Positions 17,934 to 31,900 are shown, counted from the first letter of the stretch. The stretch is 64,000 nt of DNA from Pseudidiomarina donghaiensis (GCF_900116895.1 NZ_FPCF01000005.1:103077-167076), one strand, 5' to 3'. Notes: a model not told the origin generated them from the letters alone. Numbers and translations are program-made.

Positions 17934-17972
17934 ATTGAATACTTATGCACGCCTTGTGCAAATCCAGTTAAG
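17934..17972 (+). promoter_or_regulatory. Paired ArgR-box candidate upstream of the argD-astA-astD operon
   Basis: TGAATACTTATGCA (17936-17949) matches 9 of 10 defined positions of the ARG-box core TGAAT-N4-ATTCA. A weaker half, TGCAAATCCAGTTA (17957-17970, 6 of 10), starts exactly 21 bp later, the spacing of adjacent 18-bp ARG boxes separated by 3 bp. The position, ahead of an arginine catabolic/biosynthetic operon, supports ArgR control. Confidence 0.55.
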
Positions 17973-18062
17973 TTACCGTAATCCCCCGTTTTTTCTACGT
18001 CGCGAGCACGACAGCGATGCTTTTTTCTGCGATAATATGTACACAAAATAGTTCACCGATGA

Positions 18063-19316
<1,254 letters not shown>

Positions 19317-19360
19317 TTCTAGCTAACTTGGGCTAAGAAAAAGGAACGCGGAGACCTTAT

Positions 19361-21869
<2,509 letters not shown>

Positions 21870-21897
21870 GGCATAGCAAAGCGAGGAGTAGTTGGCA

Positions 21898-22311
21898 ATG
21901 GCTGCAGCAATGAAAGCAACAGTAAACTGGCGTGAAGGCTTGGTGTTTGACGCCACCTCGGGTTCTGGCCATGGCGTCACCATGGACGGCAACAAAGTAG
22001 ATGCAGCAAGCCCTATGGAGCTGGTGTTAATGGCTGCTGGTGGCTGTTCATCGGTTGACGTGGTCAGCATTTTGGAAAAAGCGCGACAACAGGTGTCTGG
22101 TGTCCGCTGTGAAGTGAATGGCGAGCGTGCCGATGCGGTGCCGGCTGTTTTTACCAAAGTACATTTACATTTTGTGGTAAGCGGCCACAATGTTGCTGAA
22201 AAGCATGTGGAACGCGCTGTTGCATTGTCTGCTGATAAATATTGCTCAGTTGCGAAAATGCTTGAAGCATCGGTCACAATAACTCACAGCTACAGCATTG
22301 AAGAAGAATAG
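21898..22311 (+). CDS. OsmC family protein (YhfA-like)
   Basis: The 137-residue protein has the OsmC fold: NWREGLVFDATSGSGHGVTMDG, first cysteine in LMAAGGCSSVDVVSIL and second in SADKYCSVAKML. YhfA-type OsmC proteins are cytoplasmic and of unclear substrate; peroxide reduction is inferred from the two cysteines. A TTG start at 21892 would leave only three bases after AGGAG (21884-21888), so ATG 21898 is chosen. It is 11 bp ahead of rlmJ. In E. coli yhfA, prkB, argD and pabA are also close together, so this region keeps an old neighbourhood. Confidence 0.85.
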   Translation: MAAAMKATVNWREGLVFDATSGSGHGVTMDGNKVDAASPMELVLMAAGGCSSVDVVSILEKARQQVSGVRCEVNGERADAVPAVFTKVHLHFVVSGHNVAEKHVERAVALSADKYCSVAKMLEASVTITHSYSIEEE

Positions 22312-22322
22312 AAGGTACCCAA

Positions 22323-23165
22323 ATGAACTATCGGCATAGTTACCATGCCGGCAACTTTGCCGATGTTGTCAAACACGTCCTTCAATGTGTTGCGTTAGAT
22401 TACCTGCAACAAAAAGATAAGCCGTTCTTTCTGCTCGATACCCACGCCGGTGTGGGCATGTATGACTTGCTTGGTGAGCAAGCGCAGAAAACGCTTGAGG
22501 CTGAACATGGCGTTGCGCGCTTGTTAGGGCGCGATGACCTACCAGCAGCGGTACAGCGTTATGTCAACATGGTGCGTAGCCACAACCCTGCTAACGAGCT
22601 GCGCTGGTATCCCGGCTCGCCTTGGTTCAGTGCGTCGCACCTACGTGCAAATGATCAACTGACCCTGTGCGAGCTGCACCCTCAAGATGCCCAAGAGCTC
22701 GGCGAAAATGTTCGTGAATTTCCTGCAGCGCGACAAATTAAGGTGCAAGCGAGCAATGGTTACGGCGCGATTAAAGCGCTACTGCCGCCGCCGCAGAAAC
22801 GTGGCATGGTGCTCATTGACCCACCGTTTGAGCAGCGGGATGAGTTTGAGCAAGTGGTACGCGCATTGCGCGAAGGTGTTAAACGTTGGGCTAACGGCAT
22901 TTATGCGGTTTGGTACCCAATAAAAGATCCGCTAACGGTGGGTGATTTTCATCAAAAAGTGAAGGCTATTGCTGGTGTTGATAAGCTATTCGCTGTAGAT
23001 ATTTTGATTCGTCAAGCGCAAGACACCTCGAAACTCAACGGCTGCGGCATGCTATTCATCAACCCACCGTTTGGTTTAACCCAGCAAGCCGACGCCATTA
23101 TGGCGTACTTAACGCCCATACTGGCACAAGACCGCGGCGCTGAGTACCAGGCAATTTGGCTTTAA
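22323..23165 (+). CDS. rlmJ: 23S rRNA (adenine(2030)-N6)-methyltransferase
   Basis: The 280-residue SAM-dependent enzyme methylates A2030 of 23S rRNA. Family marks: MNYRHSYHAGNFADVVKHV at the start, FFLLDTHAGVGMYDL (SAM site), WYPGSPWFSASHLR, and the N6-adenine catalytic motif DPPF in MVLIDPPFEQRDEFEQV. Length equals E. coli RlmJ (280). AGAAGG precedes the ATG. Its last four bases overlap the convergent phosphoribulokinase-like gene. Confidence 0.95.
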   Translation: MNYRHSYHAGNFADVVKHVLQCVALDYLQQKDKPFFLLDTHAGVGMYDLLGEQAQKTLEAEHGVARLLGRDDLPAAVQRYVNMVRSHNPANELRWYPGSPWFSASHLRANDQLTLCELHPQDAQELGENVREFPAARQIKVQASNGYGAIKALLPPPQKRGMVLIDPPFEQRDEFEQVVRALREGVKRWANGIYAVWYPIKDPLTVGDFHQKVKAIAGVDKLFAVDILIRQAQDTSKLNGCGMLFINPPFGLTQQADAIMAYLTPILAQDRGAEYQAIWL

Positions 23166-24055
23166 CGGCTGAGCCAGTCGATATGCCCACCATTGCGCTG
23201 CTTATCAAGAATTTCTTCAATAAGCGGCGCTAGTATTAATTCCATAGCAAATACCATTTTTCCGCCAGGCACCACTAAGGTGTTCATGCGTGACATGAAT
23301 GCGCCGTCTATCATGCGCAAATAATACGGGAAATCGACGTTTTTCATGCCGCGAAAACGAATCACCACAAAGCTCTCATCTAGCGATGGAATATCTTTAG
23401 CGCTAAACGGGTTTGAGGTATCGACGGTCGGTACGCGTTGAAAGTTAATATGGGTTCGCGAGAACTGCGGCACTATATGGTGAATATAGTCTTCCATGCT
23501 GCGCACAATACTTTGCGTAACCGCTTCGCGCGAATGGCCGCGCTCAGAAGTGTCTCGCAGAAGCTTCTGAATCCATTCTAGGTTAACAATAGGCACCATG
23601 CCGATAAGTAAATCGACGTGTTGCGCAACGTCATAGCCTTCACCTGCAACACCGCCATGCAAGCCTTCATAGAACAACAAGTCGGTATCGGCCGGCAGTG
23701 GCTCCCAGGGAGTAAATGTGCCGGGCACTTGGTTATAAGGCACTGCATCATCGAAACTATGTAAGTAACGGCGAATCTCGCCATTACCGGTTGCGCCATA
23801 CTGCCTAAACAATGCCTCTAAACGCGCAAAGTCATTGGCTTCGGGGCCGAAATAACTAATATGGCGACCTTGCTCTTGGGCCTTACGAATCGCTAGTTCC
23901 ATTTCCGGCCGTGAGTAACGGTGAAAGCTGTCGCCCTCGACACAAGCGGCCTCAACATCCAACGAACGAAATATATGACGTAAAGCTTGGCTGGTGGTGG
24001 TAGTGCCTGCACCAGATGAGCCCGTTACGGCAATAATAGGATGTTGAATGGACAT
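23162..24055 (-). CDS. prkB: Phosphoribulokinase-like protein (PrkB type)
   Basis: A 297-residue P-loop kinase with Walker A GSSGAGTTTTSQAL, CVEGDSFHRYSRPEMELA, YFGPEANDFARLE and LLFYEGLHGGV. These are shared by class I phosphoribulokinases. Non-autotrophic gammaproteobacteria carry the same protein as prkB/yhfU-neighbourhood genes of unknown physiological substrate. No RuBisCO or other Calvin-cycle gene is in the window, so carbon fixation should not be inferred. GGAGG is well placed for ATG 24055. It converges with rlmJ and lies beside slyX. Confidence 0.85.
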   Translation of the reverse strand: MSIQHPIIAVTGSSGAGTTTTSQALRHIFRSLDVEAACVEGDSFHRYSRPEMELAIRKAQEQGRHISYFGPEANDFARLEALFRQYGATGNGEIRRYLHSFDDAVPYNQVPGTFTPWEPLPADTDLLFYEGLHGGVAGEGYDVAQHVDLLIGMVPIVNLEWIQKLLRDTSERGHSREAVTQSIVRSMEDYIHHIVPQFSRTHINFQRVPTVDTSNPFSAKDIPSLDESFVVIRFRGMKNVDFPYYLRMIDGAFMSRMNTLVVPGGKMVFAMELILAPLIEEILDKQRNGGHIDWLSR

Positions 24056-24123
24056 GAGACCTCCGTAAAAAGTAGAAAGAATGTTATACGGGGTCGCTCG
24101 CGGCGGGTCAAGTTTTGTGCAAC

Positions 24124-24357
24124 TCAGTAATGTGGCGGAACATCATCAGCTGGGTTATTGGGCATGTCGCCCTGGCGATCGTTAATTTGTTGGAACTTTT
24201 CGCCTAAAACCTGCATCTTACGCTGCAGTATTTGTAATTCATGTGCTTGTTGAGTTACCAGTTGATTCAATGTTTCAATGGTGTCTTCCTGAAAAGTAAG
24301 CTGGCTTTCGAGATCAGCTATTCGTTGCATTAAGTCATCTTGATTGTGCGCAGCCAT
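24124..24357 (-). CDS. slyX: SlyX family protein
   Basis: The 77-residue protein is a short coiled coil (LMQRIADLESQLTFQEDTIETLNQLVTQQAHELQ in positions about 8-42) ending in the family-typical DVPPHY tail. SlyX has no known biochemical role; it is usually next to FKBP genes (slyD or fkpA), as it is here, divergently. A TTG two codons upstream is also in frame, but AGGGG is nine bases from the ATG at 24357, which is preferred. Confidence 0.9.
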   Translation of the reverse strand: MAAHNQDDLMQRIADLESQLTFQEDTIETLNQLVTQQAHELQILQRKMQVLGEKFQQINDRQGDMPNNPADDVPPHY

Positions 24358-24444
24358 AGGCAAACACCCCTAATTATGTGTAGTATATTCAGCGCGACGA
24401 ATTACAACTTACTCTGACAGAGAATTCAATCCTGGAGACAATAA

Positions 24445-25224
24445 ATGAAGCAATTTAAAAAGCCATTAGCGCTGGCAGTAATCGCGCTTGCAGTATCTGG
24501 ATGTATGCAGCAAGAAGAGAAATACCCAGTGAGCGAAGCTGCGCCAGAAGCTGAACAAGAAAAAATGGCTTACGCATTCGGTTCAAGCTTAGGTGAATTT
24601 GTAGGGCAAACTCTAGATCGCCAAGACGAAGCTGAGTTTGTTTTAGACCGTGAACTTGTGATTACTGGTTTTGTTGATGCGATTAAAGGCGAGGCTAAAA
24701 TTCCTCAAGCAGAAGCAGAAGAACTAATCATGGCCATGCAAGCAAAAATTGCTGAGCAACGCAGCGCTGCCATTGGCGGTAAAGCACTTGAAGAAGGCCA
24801 AGCTTATCAAGCAGAGAATGCTAAAAAAGAAGGTGTTCAAGTTACTGAATCCGGTCTGCAATACGAAATATTAGCGGAAGGTCCAGAAGGCGGTGCCTCA
24901 CCAGTAGCAACGGATTTAGTCAAAGTTCATTATACTGGCACCTTGGTTAACGGTGACAAATTTGATAGTTCTCATGACCGCGGCGAGCCTTTGATTATTC
25001 CACTAAACCGGGTTATTCCTGGCTGGACTGAAGGCGTGCAATTAATGAGCGAAGGTGACAAATATCGCTTCGTTATTCCTGGCGATATCGCTTATGGTGA
25101 GCGCGGTGCAGGCAATGGTCAAATTCCACCAAACGCAACGTTAATCTTTGAAGTTGAGTTACTTGAAGTGGTTCAGCCAGAAGACCCTGAGCAACCAGAT
25201 GTAGAGGTTGAAGCCAAGCAATAA
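24445..25224 (+). CDS. fkpA: FKBP-type peptidyl-prolyl isomerase, lipoprotein (FkpA-like)
   Basis: The 259-residue product has a lipoprotein signal with lipobox AVSGC at residue 20, an N-terminal dimerisation domain (KMAYAFGSSLGEFVGQTL) and a C-terminal FKBP domain: VKVHYTGTLVNGDKFDSSHDRG, VIPGWTEGVQLMSEGDKYRF and GNGQIPPNATLIFEVELL. It should act as an envelope folding catalyst and chaperone. FkpA of E. coli is soluble in the periplasm, so the lipobox implies membrane anchoring here. GGAG precedes the start. The tail is acidic and rich in Glu and Pro. Confidence 0.9.
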   Translation: MKQFKKPLALAVIALAVSGCMQQEEKYPVSEAAPEAEQEKMAYAFGSSLGEFVGQTLDRQDEAEFVLDRELVITGFVDAIKGEAKIPQAEAEELIMAMQAKIAEQRSAAIGGKALEEGQAYQAENAKKEGVQVTESGLQYEILAEGPEGGASPVATDLVKVHYTGTLVNGDKFDSSHDRGEPLIIPLNRVIPGWTEGVQLMSEGDKYRFVIPGDIAYGERGAGNGQIPPNATLIFEVELLEVVQPEDPEQPDVEVEAKQ

Positions 25225-25249
25225 TTTGCTCGGCTTACGCTAGTTAGAG

Positions 25250-25277
25250 CCTTAGAGCAGCTGGTGCTGCTCTAAGG
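25250..25277. terminator. Perfect 12-bp hairpin shared by fkpA and rsd 3' ends
   Basis: CCTTAGAGCAGC and GCTGCTCTAAGG pair perfectly around a TGGT loop. The hairpin lies 25 bp after the fkpA stop and inside the last codons of rsd on the other strand. Its U-tracts are short, so it may act as a bidirectional terminator or a 3' RNA stabiliser. Confidence 0.65.
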
Positions 25278-25722
25278 TATTTAATAACCTATCTTCAAAT
25301 TCCATTCTTAATTCAATCGCTTCACCTAAATTTGATAAATCGCGATCAAAACCTTTTAATTCAGATTCAGGCGTCACTTCGCTGTATTTGTCATTAAAGT
25401 CCAACGCAATATCGGTGGTGTCGCTAATTAGTGGGAATAACTCTTCGGCAAGCTCGCGGGTCGACTCAGGAGCAGAGCGGCTATTACTAATTATCTGGTC
25501 ATAAATTTCAAAATGACCGGCAGAAACGTAGTCCATCAATAGTCCGCAAAAATTGCTGACATCTTGTGCGGCAGGCAATGCGTGTGCATCGCGTTCGTAG
25601 GGTGGCAAGCCGGCTAATTTAAAATACTCTATGAGCATGGCTTGGCGTTCATGTAACCAAGTATCCACAGCGGCGTGGGCGCCTCCCCAGCGTTGCTTGG
25701 CTTGCTCGTTACGTCGTAACAT
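25252..25722 (-). CDS. rsd: Anti-sigma-70 factor Rsd/AlgQ
   Basis: The 156-residue all-helical protein matches Rsd/AlgQ: KQRWGGAHAAVDTWLHERQAMLIEY and LPAAQDVSNFCGLLMDYVSAGHFEIYDQII. Rsd binds region 4 of the housekeeping sigma factor and favours alternative sigma factors in stationary phase. Start chosen at ATG 25722 with GGAG seven bases upstream rather than 30 bases earlier. It is divergent from nudC with hemE beyond, the same neighbourhood as in E. coli. Confidence 0.92.
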   Translation of the reverse strand: MLRRNEQAKQRWGGAHAAVDTWLHERQAMLIEYFKLAGLPPYERDAHALPAAQDVSNFCGLLMDYVSAGHFEIYDQIISNSRSAPESTRELAEELFPLISDTTDIALDFNDKYSEVTPESELKGFDRDLSNLGEAIELRMEFEDRLLNTLEQHQLL

Positions 25723-25810
25723 GGTTGTCTCCGTTTGCTGAATAGCTTCCAATCTACTGATGATGCTAAGCTAGCGTCAACTGTTTTTCACATAATCAGG
25801 TGAATACTGA

Positions 25811-26638
25811 ATGAATAAACCTTACCAGAAACCCGCGCAAGACGAACCAGTATGGTGGTTTGTAATTTCGGCTGGCGACATTTTAGTTACAGACGACAAG
25901 CAAATACCACACGGCTATTTAAGCGAATTGCCAATGCCTGATTTACGCGAATACAAAACTGTATTTATTGGCGAACTGCGTGAGCGGCATTGTTATTTAG
26001 TTATCGCCGACTTCGGTGATACAAATTTTAGTGCGGTTGGTGACTTTATAAGTGTTCGTGAGTTGATTACCAAAGACGATGATGCGCTATTTGCGATGGC
26101 TGCGCGGGCGAAGCAAGTGGCCGACTTTTTGGCAACCCATCGTTTTTGCGGTCGTTGCGGTGCGCGGATGCAAGCAGTCGATTGGGAGCTAGCAATGCAC
26201 TGCCATAGCTGCCAGCATCGCTGCTACCCGCGTATTTCACCATGTATTATTGTTGCAATTCGCCGCAATAACCAAATTTTGCTGGCGCGCGGCAAACGCC
26301 ATCCTGAAGGCCTTTATTCGGTACTTGCCGGTTTTGCTGAAGCCGGTGAAGCGCTGGAGCAAACCTTGGCTCGCGAAGTTATGGAAGAAGCTGGCGTAAA
26401 TATCAAAAACCCACGCTATGTCGGCAGTCAATCTTGGCCATTTCCGAATTCGTTGATGGTTGGATTTGTTGCAGATTGGGCCGGTGGCGAGGTAAGGATT
26501 GATCCATTTGAGCTAGAAGAAGGCGGTTGGTTTGATATCAATAAGCTACCACGTATACCTGGCGAGGGAACCATCGCCCACAAGCTGATTATGCGCGTAA
26601 AAGCTGAAATTGATCAGGAAAGAAATAGTGAATCCTGA
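25811..26638 (+). CDS. nudC: NADH pyrophosphatase / NAD-capped RNA decapping Nudix hydrolase
   Basis: The 275-residue protein has an N-terminal domain, a four-cysteine zinc ribbon (FCGRCGARM and [12 protein letters not shown]) and the Nudix box [23 protein letters not shown], followed by the NudC-specific [14 protein letters not shown]. NudC hydrolyses NAD(H) and removes NAD caps from RNA. Length is slightly above E. coli NudC (257). The ribosome-binding site is weak (AGGTG). hemE follows 77 bp later. Confidence 0.94.
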   Translation: MNKPYQKPAQDEPVWWFVISAGDILVTDDKQIPHGYLSELPMPDLREYKTVFIGELRERHCYLVIADFGDTNFSAVGDFISVRELITKDDDALFAMAARAKQVADFLATHRFCGRCGARMQAVDWELAMHCHSCQHRCYPRISPCIIVAIRRNNQILLARGKRHPEGLYSVLAGFAEAGEALEQTLAREVMEEAGVNIKNPRYVGSQSWPFPNSLMVGFVADWAGGEVRIDPFELEEGGWFDINKLPRIPGEGTIAHKLIMRVKAEIDQERNSES

Positions 26639-26715
26639 TAAAATACGCCAACTTAATTCAAGGCTACCTAGCATGCGAAATAAGCGCATGGAATACACAC
26701 GGGATACACACAAAC

Positions 26716-27780
26716 ATGGCTGAGTTGAAAAACGATTTGTACTTACGCGCGCTGTTGCGTCAACCCACCGAGCGCACACCAATTTGGATGATGCGTCAGG
26801 CTGGACGTTATTTGCCTGAATATCGTGAAGTACGTAAGCAGGCTGGTGACTTCATGTCACTTTGTAAGAATCCGGAGTTGGCCTGTGAAGTGACATTACA
26901 ACCGTTACGTCGTTTTGCGTTAGACGCCGCCATTTTGTTCTCAGATATATTAACTATTCCAGATGCCATGGGCCTAGGCTTGTACTTTGAAGCTGGCGAA
27001 GGTCCAAAGTTCAAACACCCCGTTCGTGATTTAACGAGTATTAGCAGACTTGGTGTGCCTGACCCTGAACAAGAGCTTCGTTATGTGATGGATGCGGTGC
27101 GCACCATTCGCCGTGAGCTTGACGGTCAAGTGCCATTAATAGGCTTCTCAGGCAGCCCATGGACACTCGCGACCTATATGGTAGAAGGCGGCAGTACCAA
27201 GAACTTCAGTGAAGTTAAAAAACTAATGTTTAGTGAGCCACAGGCCATGCACCTGTTGCTTGATAAGCTGGCGCAGTCAGTAACTAGTTATTTGAATGCA
27301 CAAATTGCCGCAGGCGCTCAAGCTGTGATGATTTTTGATACTTGGGGTGGGGTATTGAGCCCACGCGATTATCGCGAATTTTCACTGCGTTATATGCAGC
27401 AAATTGTTGATGGTTTAACGCGTCATGCAGACGGCCGCCAAGTACCTGTAACCCTGTTCACTAAAAATGGCGGCGCTTGGTTAGCAGATATGGCAGCCAC
27501 TGGCTGTGACGCTTTAGGTGTTGATTGGACAACAGACCTTGGCTTTGCTCGCCAAGCAGTCAATGGGCAAGTTGCTTTGCAAGGCAATATGGACCCAAGT
27601 GTGCTTTATGCGCCACCAGCGCGTATAGAAGAAGAAGTTGCAACCATTCTTGCTAGTTATGGTCATGGGCATGGTCACGTATTTAACCTAGGTCACGGAA
27701 TTCACCCTGAAGTGGATCCTGAGCACGCAGGGGCATTTATTGAGGCGGTTCACAAGCTTAGCCCTGCTTATCACAAGTAA
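26716..27780 (+). CDS. hemE: Uroporphyrinogen decarboxylase
   Basis: The 354-residue cytoplasmic enzyme decarboxylates uroporphyrinogen III to coproporphyrinogen III in haem synthesis. The signature [21 protein letters not shown] is complete, with the substrate-binding [12 protein letters not shown] and [13 protein letters not shown]. Length equals E. coli HemE (354). No good Shine-Dalgarno is visible ahead of ATG 26716. Confidence 0.96.
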   Translation: MAELKNDLYLRALLRQPTERTPIWMMRQAGRYLPEYREVRKQAGDFMSLCKNPELACEVTLQPLRRFALDAAILFSDILTIPDAMGLGLYFEAGEGPKFKHPVRDLTSISRLGVPDPEQELRYVMDAVRTIRRELDGQVPLIGFSGSPWTLATYMVEGGSTKNFSEVKKLMFSEPQAMHLLLDKLAQSVTSYLNAQIAAGAQAVMIFDTWGGVLSPRDYREFSLRYMQQIVDGLTRHADGRQVPVTLFTKNGGAWLADMAATGCDALGVDWTTDLGFARQAVNGQVALQGNMDPSVLYAPPARIEEEVATILASYGHGHGHVFNLGHGIHPEVDPEHAGAFIEAVHKLSPAYHK

Positions 27781-27812
27781 TCAAGCCCGCTGCTTGGTAT
27801 ATTTGCGGTAAA

Positions 27813-27849
27813 CCCCGCTTAATGTCCGATAAGTGGGGATGTCCGATAA
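27813..27849. repeat. Hairpin plus direct repeat ahead of the efflux operon
   Basis: CCCCGCTTA (27813-27821) pairs with TAAGTGGGG (27830-27838) with one mismatch. Overlapping it, ATGTCCGATAA occurs at 27822 and again at 27839. A TACAAT -10-like hexamer lies at 27861-27866, 46 bp ahead of the adaptor start. The cluster could be the operator of the RND operon; a hemE terminator is less likely since no T-run follows. Confidence 0.45.
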
Positions 27850-27911
27850 AATCCCTAGGTTACAATAGAGTCAAGAATGACATTATGCCTACGTTGTAAC
27901 CTGAGGGATTT

Positions 27912-28970
27912 ATGGCCGCACGAAATCTTTTCAATCCAATTTTCATTTTTGTAGTGCTACTGATTGGCGCTGCAGTCTATTTCTTCGGTTTTGCCGACCC
28001 CAATGCCGGTAAAGAAGAGCGGCCTCAAAACCCGGTGCCGGTGCGAATTCAAACCGCTCAAATTAGCGAGTTTCGTGATGTCATTGAAGCCTTAGGTACC
28101 GCGCAAGCCAATGAATCGATTGTTGTCACAGCACAGGCCCAAGACGTGGTCATGGCTGTGCATTTTGATGATGGCGACGTTGTTAAAGCGGGTGAGCTTT
28201 TGGTTGAGCTGGACTCTCGCGAGGAAAAAGCACGTGTTCAAGAGCTCAAGTTTCGCTTGGCGGAAGCGAATCGTCAGTACCAACGATTAGTCGATCTACG
28301 TCGTCAAAATGCTGCTTCGCAGCAGCAGTTAGAGACGCAAGACGTCGCGGTTAAAAACATTATTGCAGAACTTGAAGTCGCGGAAACATTGTTGGCGCAG
28401 AAACGTATTGTCGCGCCATTTGGTGGGCGCTTAGGTATTCGCCATGTCAGCGTAGGCTCTTTAGTCTCGCCAGGTGAGCAAATAACGACACTAGACGATG
28501 TGACTCCAATTAAGCTCGACTTCAATGTTCCAGAGCTCTATTTTGCCAGTTTAAGTTTAGGGCAGGCTGTTGCTGCGCGCAGCGGCGCATATCCCGGCGA
28601 AGAATTTCGCGGTGAAATTCGCAGTATTGACTCTCGCGTTGACCCGTTGACTCGTTCTATTCTCGTTCGCGCAATTATTCCGAATGATGACAACAAATTG
28701 CGTCCAGGTATGTTGCTGCGCGTGAACTTATTGCGTAGTGTCGATAAAACCATGATCTTGCCCGAAAAAGCGATTGTTCCGATTAACGATCAAAGCTTTG
28801 TTTACGTGATTGACGAAAACAATGTCGCGCAGCAAACGCCGGTTACGTTAGGCCGTCGTAAGCCCGGTATAGTCGAAGTTATTGACGGCGTTAAGCCAGG
28901 CGACAACATCGTCACCGAAGGCATGGTACGCTTGCGCGATGGTGTTGCTGTAACCGTTCGGGAGGACTAA
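27912..28970 (+). CDS. RND efflux periplasmic adaptor (membrane fusion protein)
   Basis: The 352-residue protein has one N-terminal membrane anchor (PIFIFVVLLIGAAVYFFGF), a lipoyl/hairpin domain (QDVVMAVHFDDGDVVKAGELLVELD), a coiled-coil hairpin (about residues 90-150) and a beta-barrel domain with VSVGSLVSPGEQITTLDD. It links the inner-membrane pump encoded 3 bp downstream to an outer-membrane TolC-type channel, which is not encoded nearby. GAGGG precedes the start. Substrate cannot be told from sequence. Confidence 0.9.
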   Translation: MAARNLFNPIFIFVVLLIGAAVYFFGFADPNAGKEERPQNPVPVRIQTAQISEFRDVIEALGTAQANESIVVTAQAQDVVMAVHFDDGDVVKAGELLVELDSREEKARVQELKFRLAEANRQYQRLVDLRRQNAASQQQLETQDVAVKNIIAELEVAETLLAQKRIVAPFGGRLGIRHVSVGSLVSPGEQITTLDDVTPIKLDFNVPELYFASLSLGQAVAARSGAYPGEEFRGEIRSIDSRVDPLTRSILVRAIIPNDDNKLRPGMLLRVNLLRSVDKTMILPEKAIVPINDQSFVYVIDENNVAQQTPVTLGRRKPGIVEVIDGVKPGDNIVTEGMVRLRDGVAVTVRED

Positions 28971-28973
28971 TCC

Positions 28974-31900
28974 ATGTTACTCTCAGATGTGTCGGTAAAA
29001 CGCCCCGTTTTTGCCTCGGTGGTCAATATACTGCTGATTGTTTTCGGTATTGTGGCTTTCACCATGTTGCCGTTGCGTGAGTATCCAGATATTGATCCGC
29101 CGGTTGTTTCTATTGATACCAATTATACAGGCGCTTCAGCAGATATTGTTGAAACGCAAATAACACAAGTTATTGAAGATCGTATTAGTGGCATTGAAGG
29201 AATCAAAAATATTAACTCGAGCAGTCGCAATGGCCGCTCGCGAATCAGTATTGAGTTTACGTTAAACCGCGATATTGATGCCGCTGCAAATGACGTTCGA
29301 GACCGAGTATCACGAGTGCTGGATAACTTGCCGGAACAAGTAGATCCACCTGAGGTGTCCAAGGCGAACTCCGACGAAAGCACCATTGTTTGGTATAACT
29401 TGCGTAGTGAAACCATGTCGGTGCTTGAGTTAACGGACTATGCAGACCGTTACATAGCCGATCGACTGTCAGTGGTCGATGGCGTGGCACGGGTGCAATT
29501 GGGCGGTGAGCGCCGTTATGCTATGCGCGTATGGCTTGATCGTGATGCCATGGCCGCACGAAATATCACCGTAACAGATATTGAAAGCCGCTTGCGTTCG
29601 GAAAACGTTGAATTACCTGCCGGTGAAGTTGAGTCAATCGATCGTGAGTTTACCGTACGCGTAGCTCGAACCTATCTCACCCCTGAACATTTCAAACGGC
29701 TTACGATTAAACGTGGTGACAACGGGCAGTTAGTCAGATTAGCGGAAGTGGCGCGCATTGAAATGGGCGCTGAAAATGACAAAACTGATTTCCGTGGTAA
29801 CGGCATCAACATGGTTGGTATTGGTATTGTAAAGCAATCTAAAGCCAATACCTTAGAGGTAGTTGAAAACGTTAAGCGTGAAATCAACCAAATCGCTGAA
29901 ACCTTGCCGGAAACCATGTTTATAGTACCAAGTTACGATTCCTCTATTTTCATTAAGGGGTCAATTGACGAGGTATACAATACGCTGGGTATCGCAATGG
30001 CCCTTGTGGTTGTTGTTATCTATATGTTTTTAGGAAACATTCGAGCCACTCTAATTCCCGCATTGACCGTGCCGGTGGCAATCATTGCATCTTACATTGC
30101 GCTCTTTGCGATGGGTTTCTCTATTAACCTGCTAACGTTACTTGCTTTAGTGCTGGCCATTGGACTGGTCGTTGATGACTCTATTGTCGTACTTGAGAAC
30201 ATTTACCGCCGAGTAGAAGCAGGGGAGCCGCCATTATTAGCTGCCTATCGAGGTGCCCGAGAAGTCGGTTTTGCGGTAGTTGCAACCACCCTTGTATTGA
30301 TATCTGTGTTTGTGCCACTGGCCTTTTTGGATGGCAATATAGGCCAACTATTTACTGAGTTCGCGCTAGCAATTGCCGCCGCGGTAGCGTTTTCCAGTAT
30401 TGCTGCCCTAACCTTATCGCCAATGTTGAGCTCTAAAATTCTTCACAAAAAGGAGCGCTCGAGCAAATTCGGCCAAGTTATAGATAAAGGTTTTAATTGG
30501 GTCGAAGCGGGCTATGTACGCGTACTCAAACGCACCTTAGCGTACCCTTGGATGGCGGCTTTGTTGGTCATTCTAGCCGGTGTTTTGTCATACGGCATGA
30601 TGCAATTTATTGAGCAAGAATTTGTGCCGCCTGAAGACCGGGGGACTTTTTATGTCATGGTTCGCAGTGAAGAAGGCGCGAGCTTTGAATCGAATTCAGC
30701 CAATATGCGTGAAATTGAAAGTATTTTGATGCCGTATATTGATCAAGGCAAAGTTGACCGCTTGATTATTCGCTCACCGGGTTGGGGCAATTCGGCAGGT
30801 GTGGCGATTGTCGGTGCGGTGCCTTTTGAGGAGCGCGATTGGTCGACCTTTGAGCTGATGGACGAGGTATCAAAACAACTGAACCAAGTGACTGGGGTGC
30901 GTGCATTTGCATTTATGCGTAGCGGTATTAGTGGTGGTGGCGGTCGACCCGTACAGTTCGTCCTGCAAGGAAACACGTACGAGCAACTGGCTGCATATCG
31001 CGATATTGTGGTTGAGAAGGCCAGCCAAAATCCGAACTTGTTAGACCTAGATAGCGACTATAAAGCGACCTTGCCACAGCTGCTCATTCGAATTGACCAA
31101 GAACGCGCGTCCGATCTTGGGGTATCGGTGGGTGATATAGGGCGGACTCTTGAAACCATGCTTGGCCAGCGACGCGCAACGACTTATCTTGATCGCGGCG
31201 AAGAGTACGACGTTATTCTTGAAGGCGAGCGTTCAGATTATCGCAGCCCCACGGCTATCGATAATATTTATGTGCGCTCAGCCAGCTCAGGTTCATTAAT
31301 TCCGTTGTCGAATCTAGTAACTGTGGAAGAACAGGCCACTTCCGGCTCACTGAATCGTTACAACCGTATGCGCAGCATTACTATCGAAGCAAATCTCGCG
31401 GAAGGTTACTCGCTCGGTGAAGCGTTAGCTTACCTCGAAGAGATTGTCCGGACTGAATTACCGGAAGACGTTAGTATTGATTACAAAGGCGAATCACAAA
31501 TGTACAAAGAGAGCGGAAGCTCAGTTGTCTTTGTTTTTGTGTTGGCTTTGTTGGTTGCCTATTTGGTGCTGGCGGCCCAATTTGAGAGCTTTATTCATCC
31601 ACTGGTTATTATGCTTATGGTGCCAATTGCGTTCTTAGGTGCAATTATCGGCTTATATACCACAGACATGACCATTAATATTTATAGCCAAATTGGTATC
31701 GTGATGTTGATCGGCCTTGCGGCGAAGAACGGCATACTTATTGTTGAGTTTGCTAACCAGCTACGCGATGCGGGTATGAAGTTCGACGACGCCATTGTAA
31801 AAGGCTCACAGCAGCGTTTACGTCCTATTGTGATGACGGCGTTTACCACACTGATGAGTTCGCTGCCGCTTATACTTGGCTCAGGGCCTGGTGCAGAAAG

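Noticed and set aside
23162..24055. Evidence for carbon fixation
   Set aside because: PrkB-type homologues occur in many heterotrophs and no Calvin-cycle partner is in the window.
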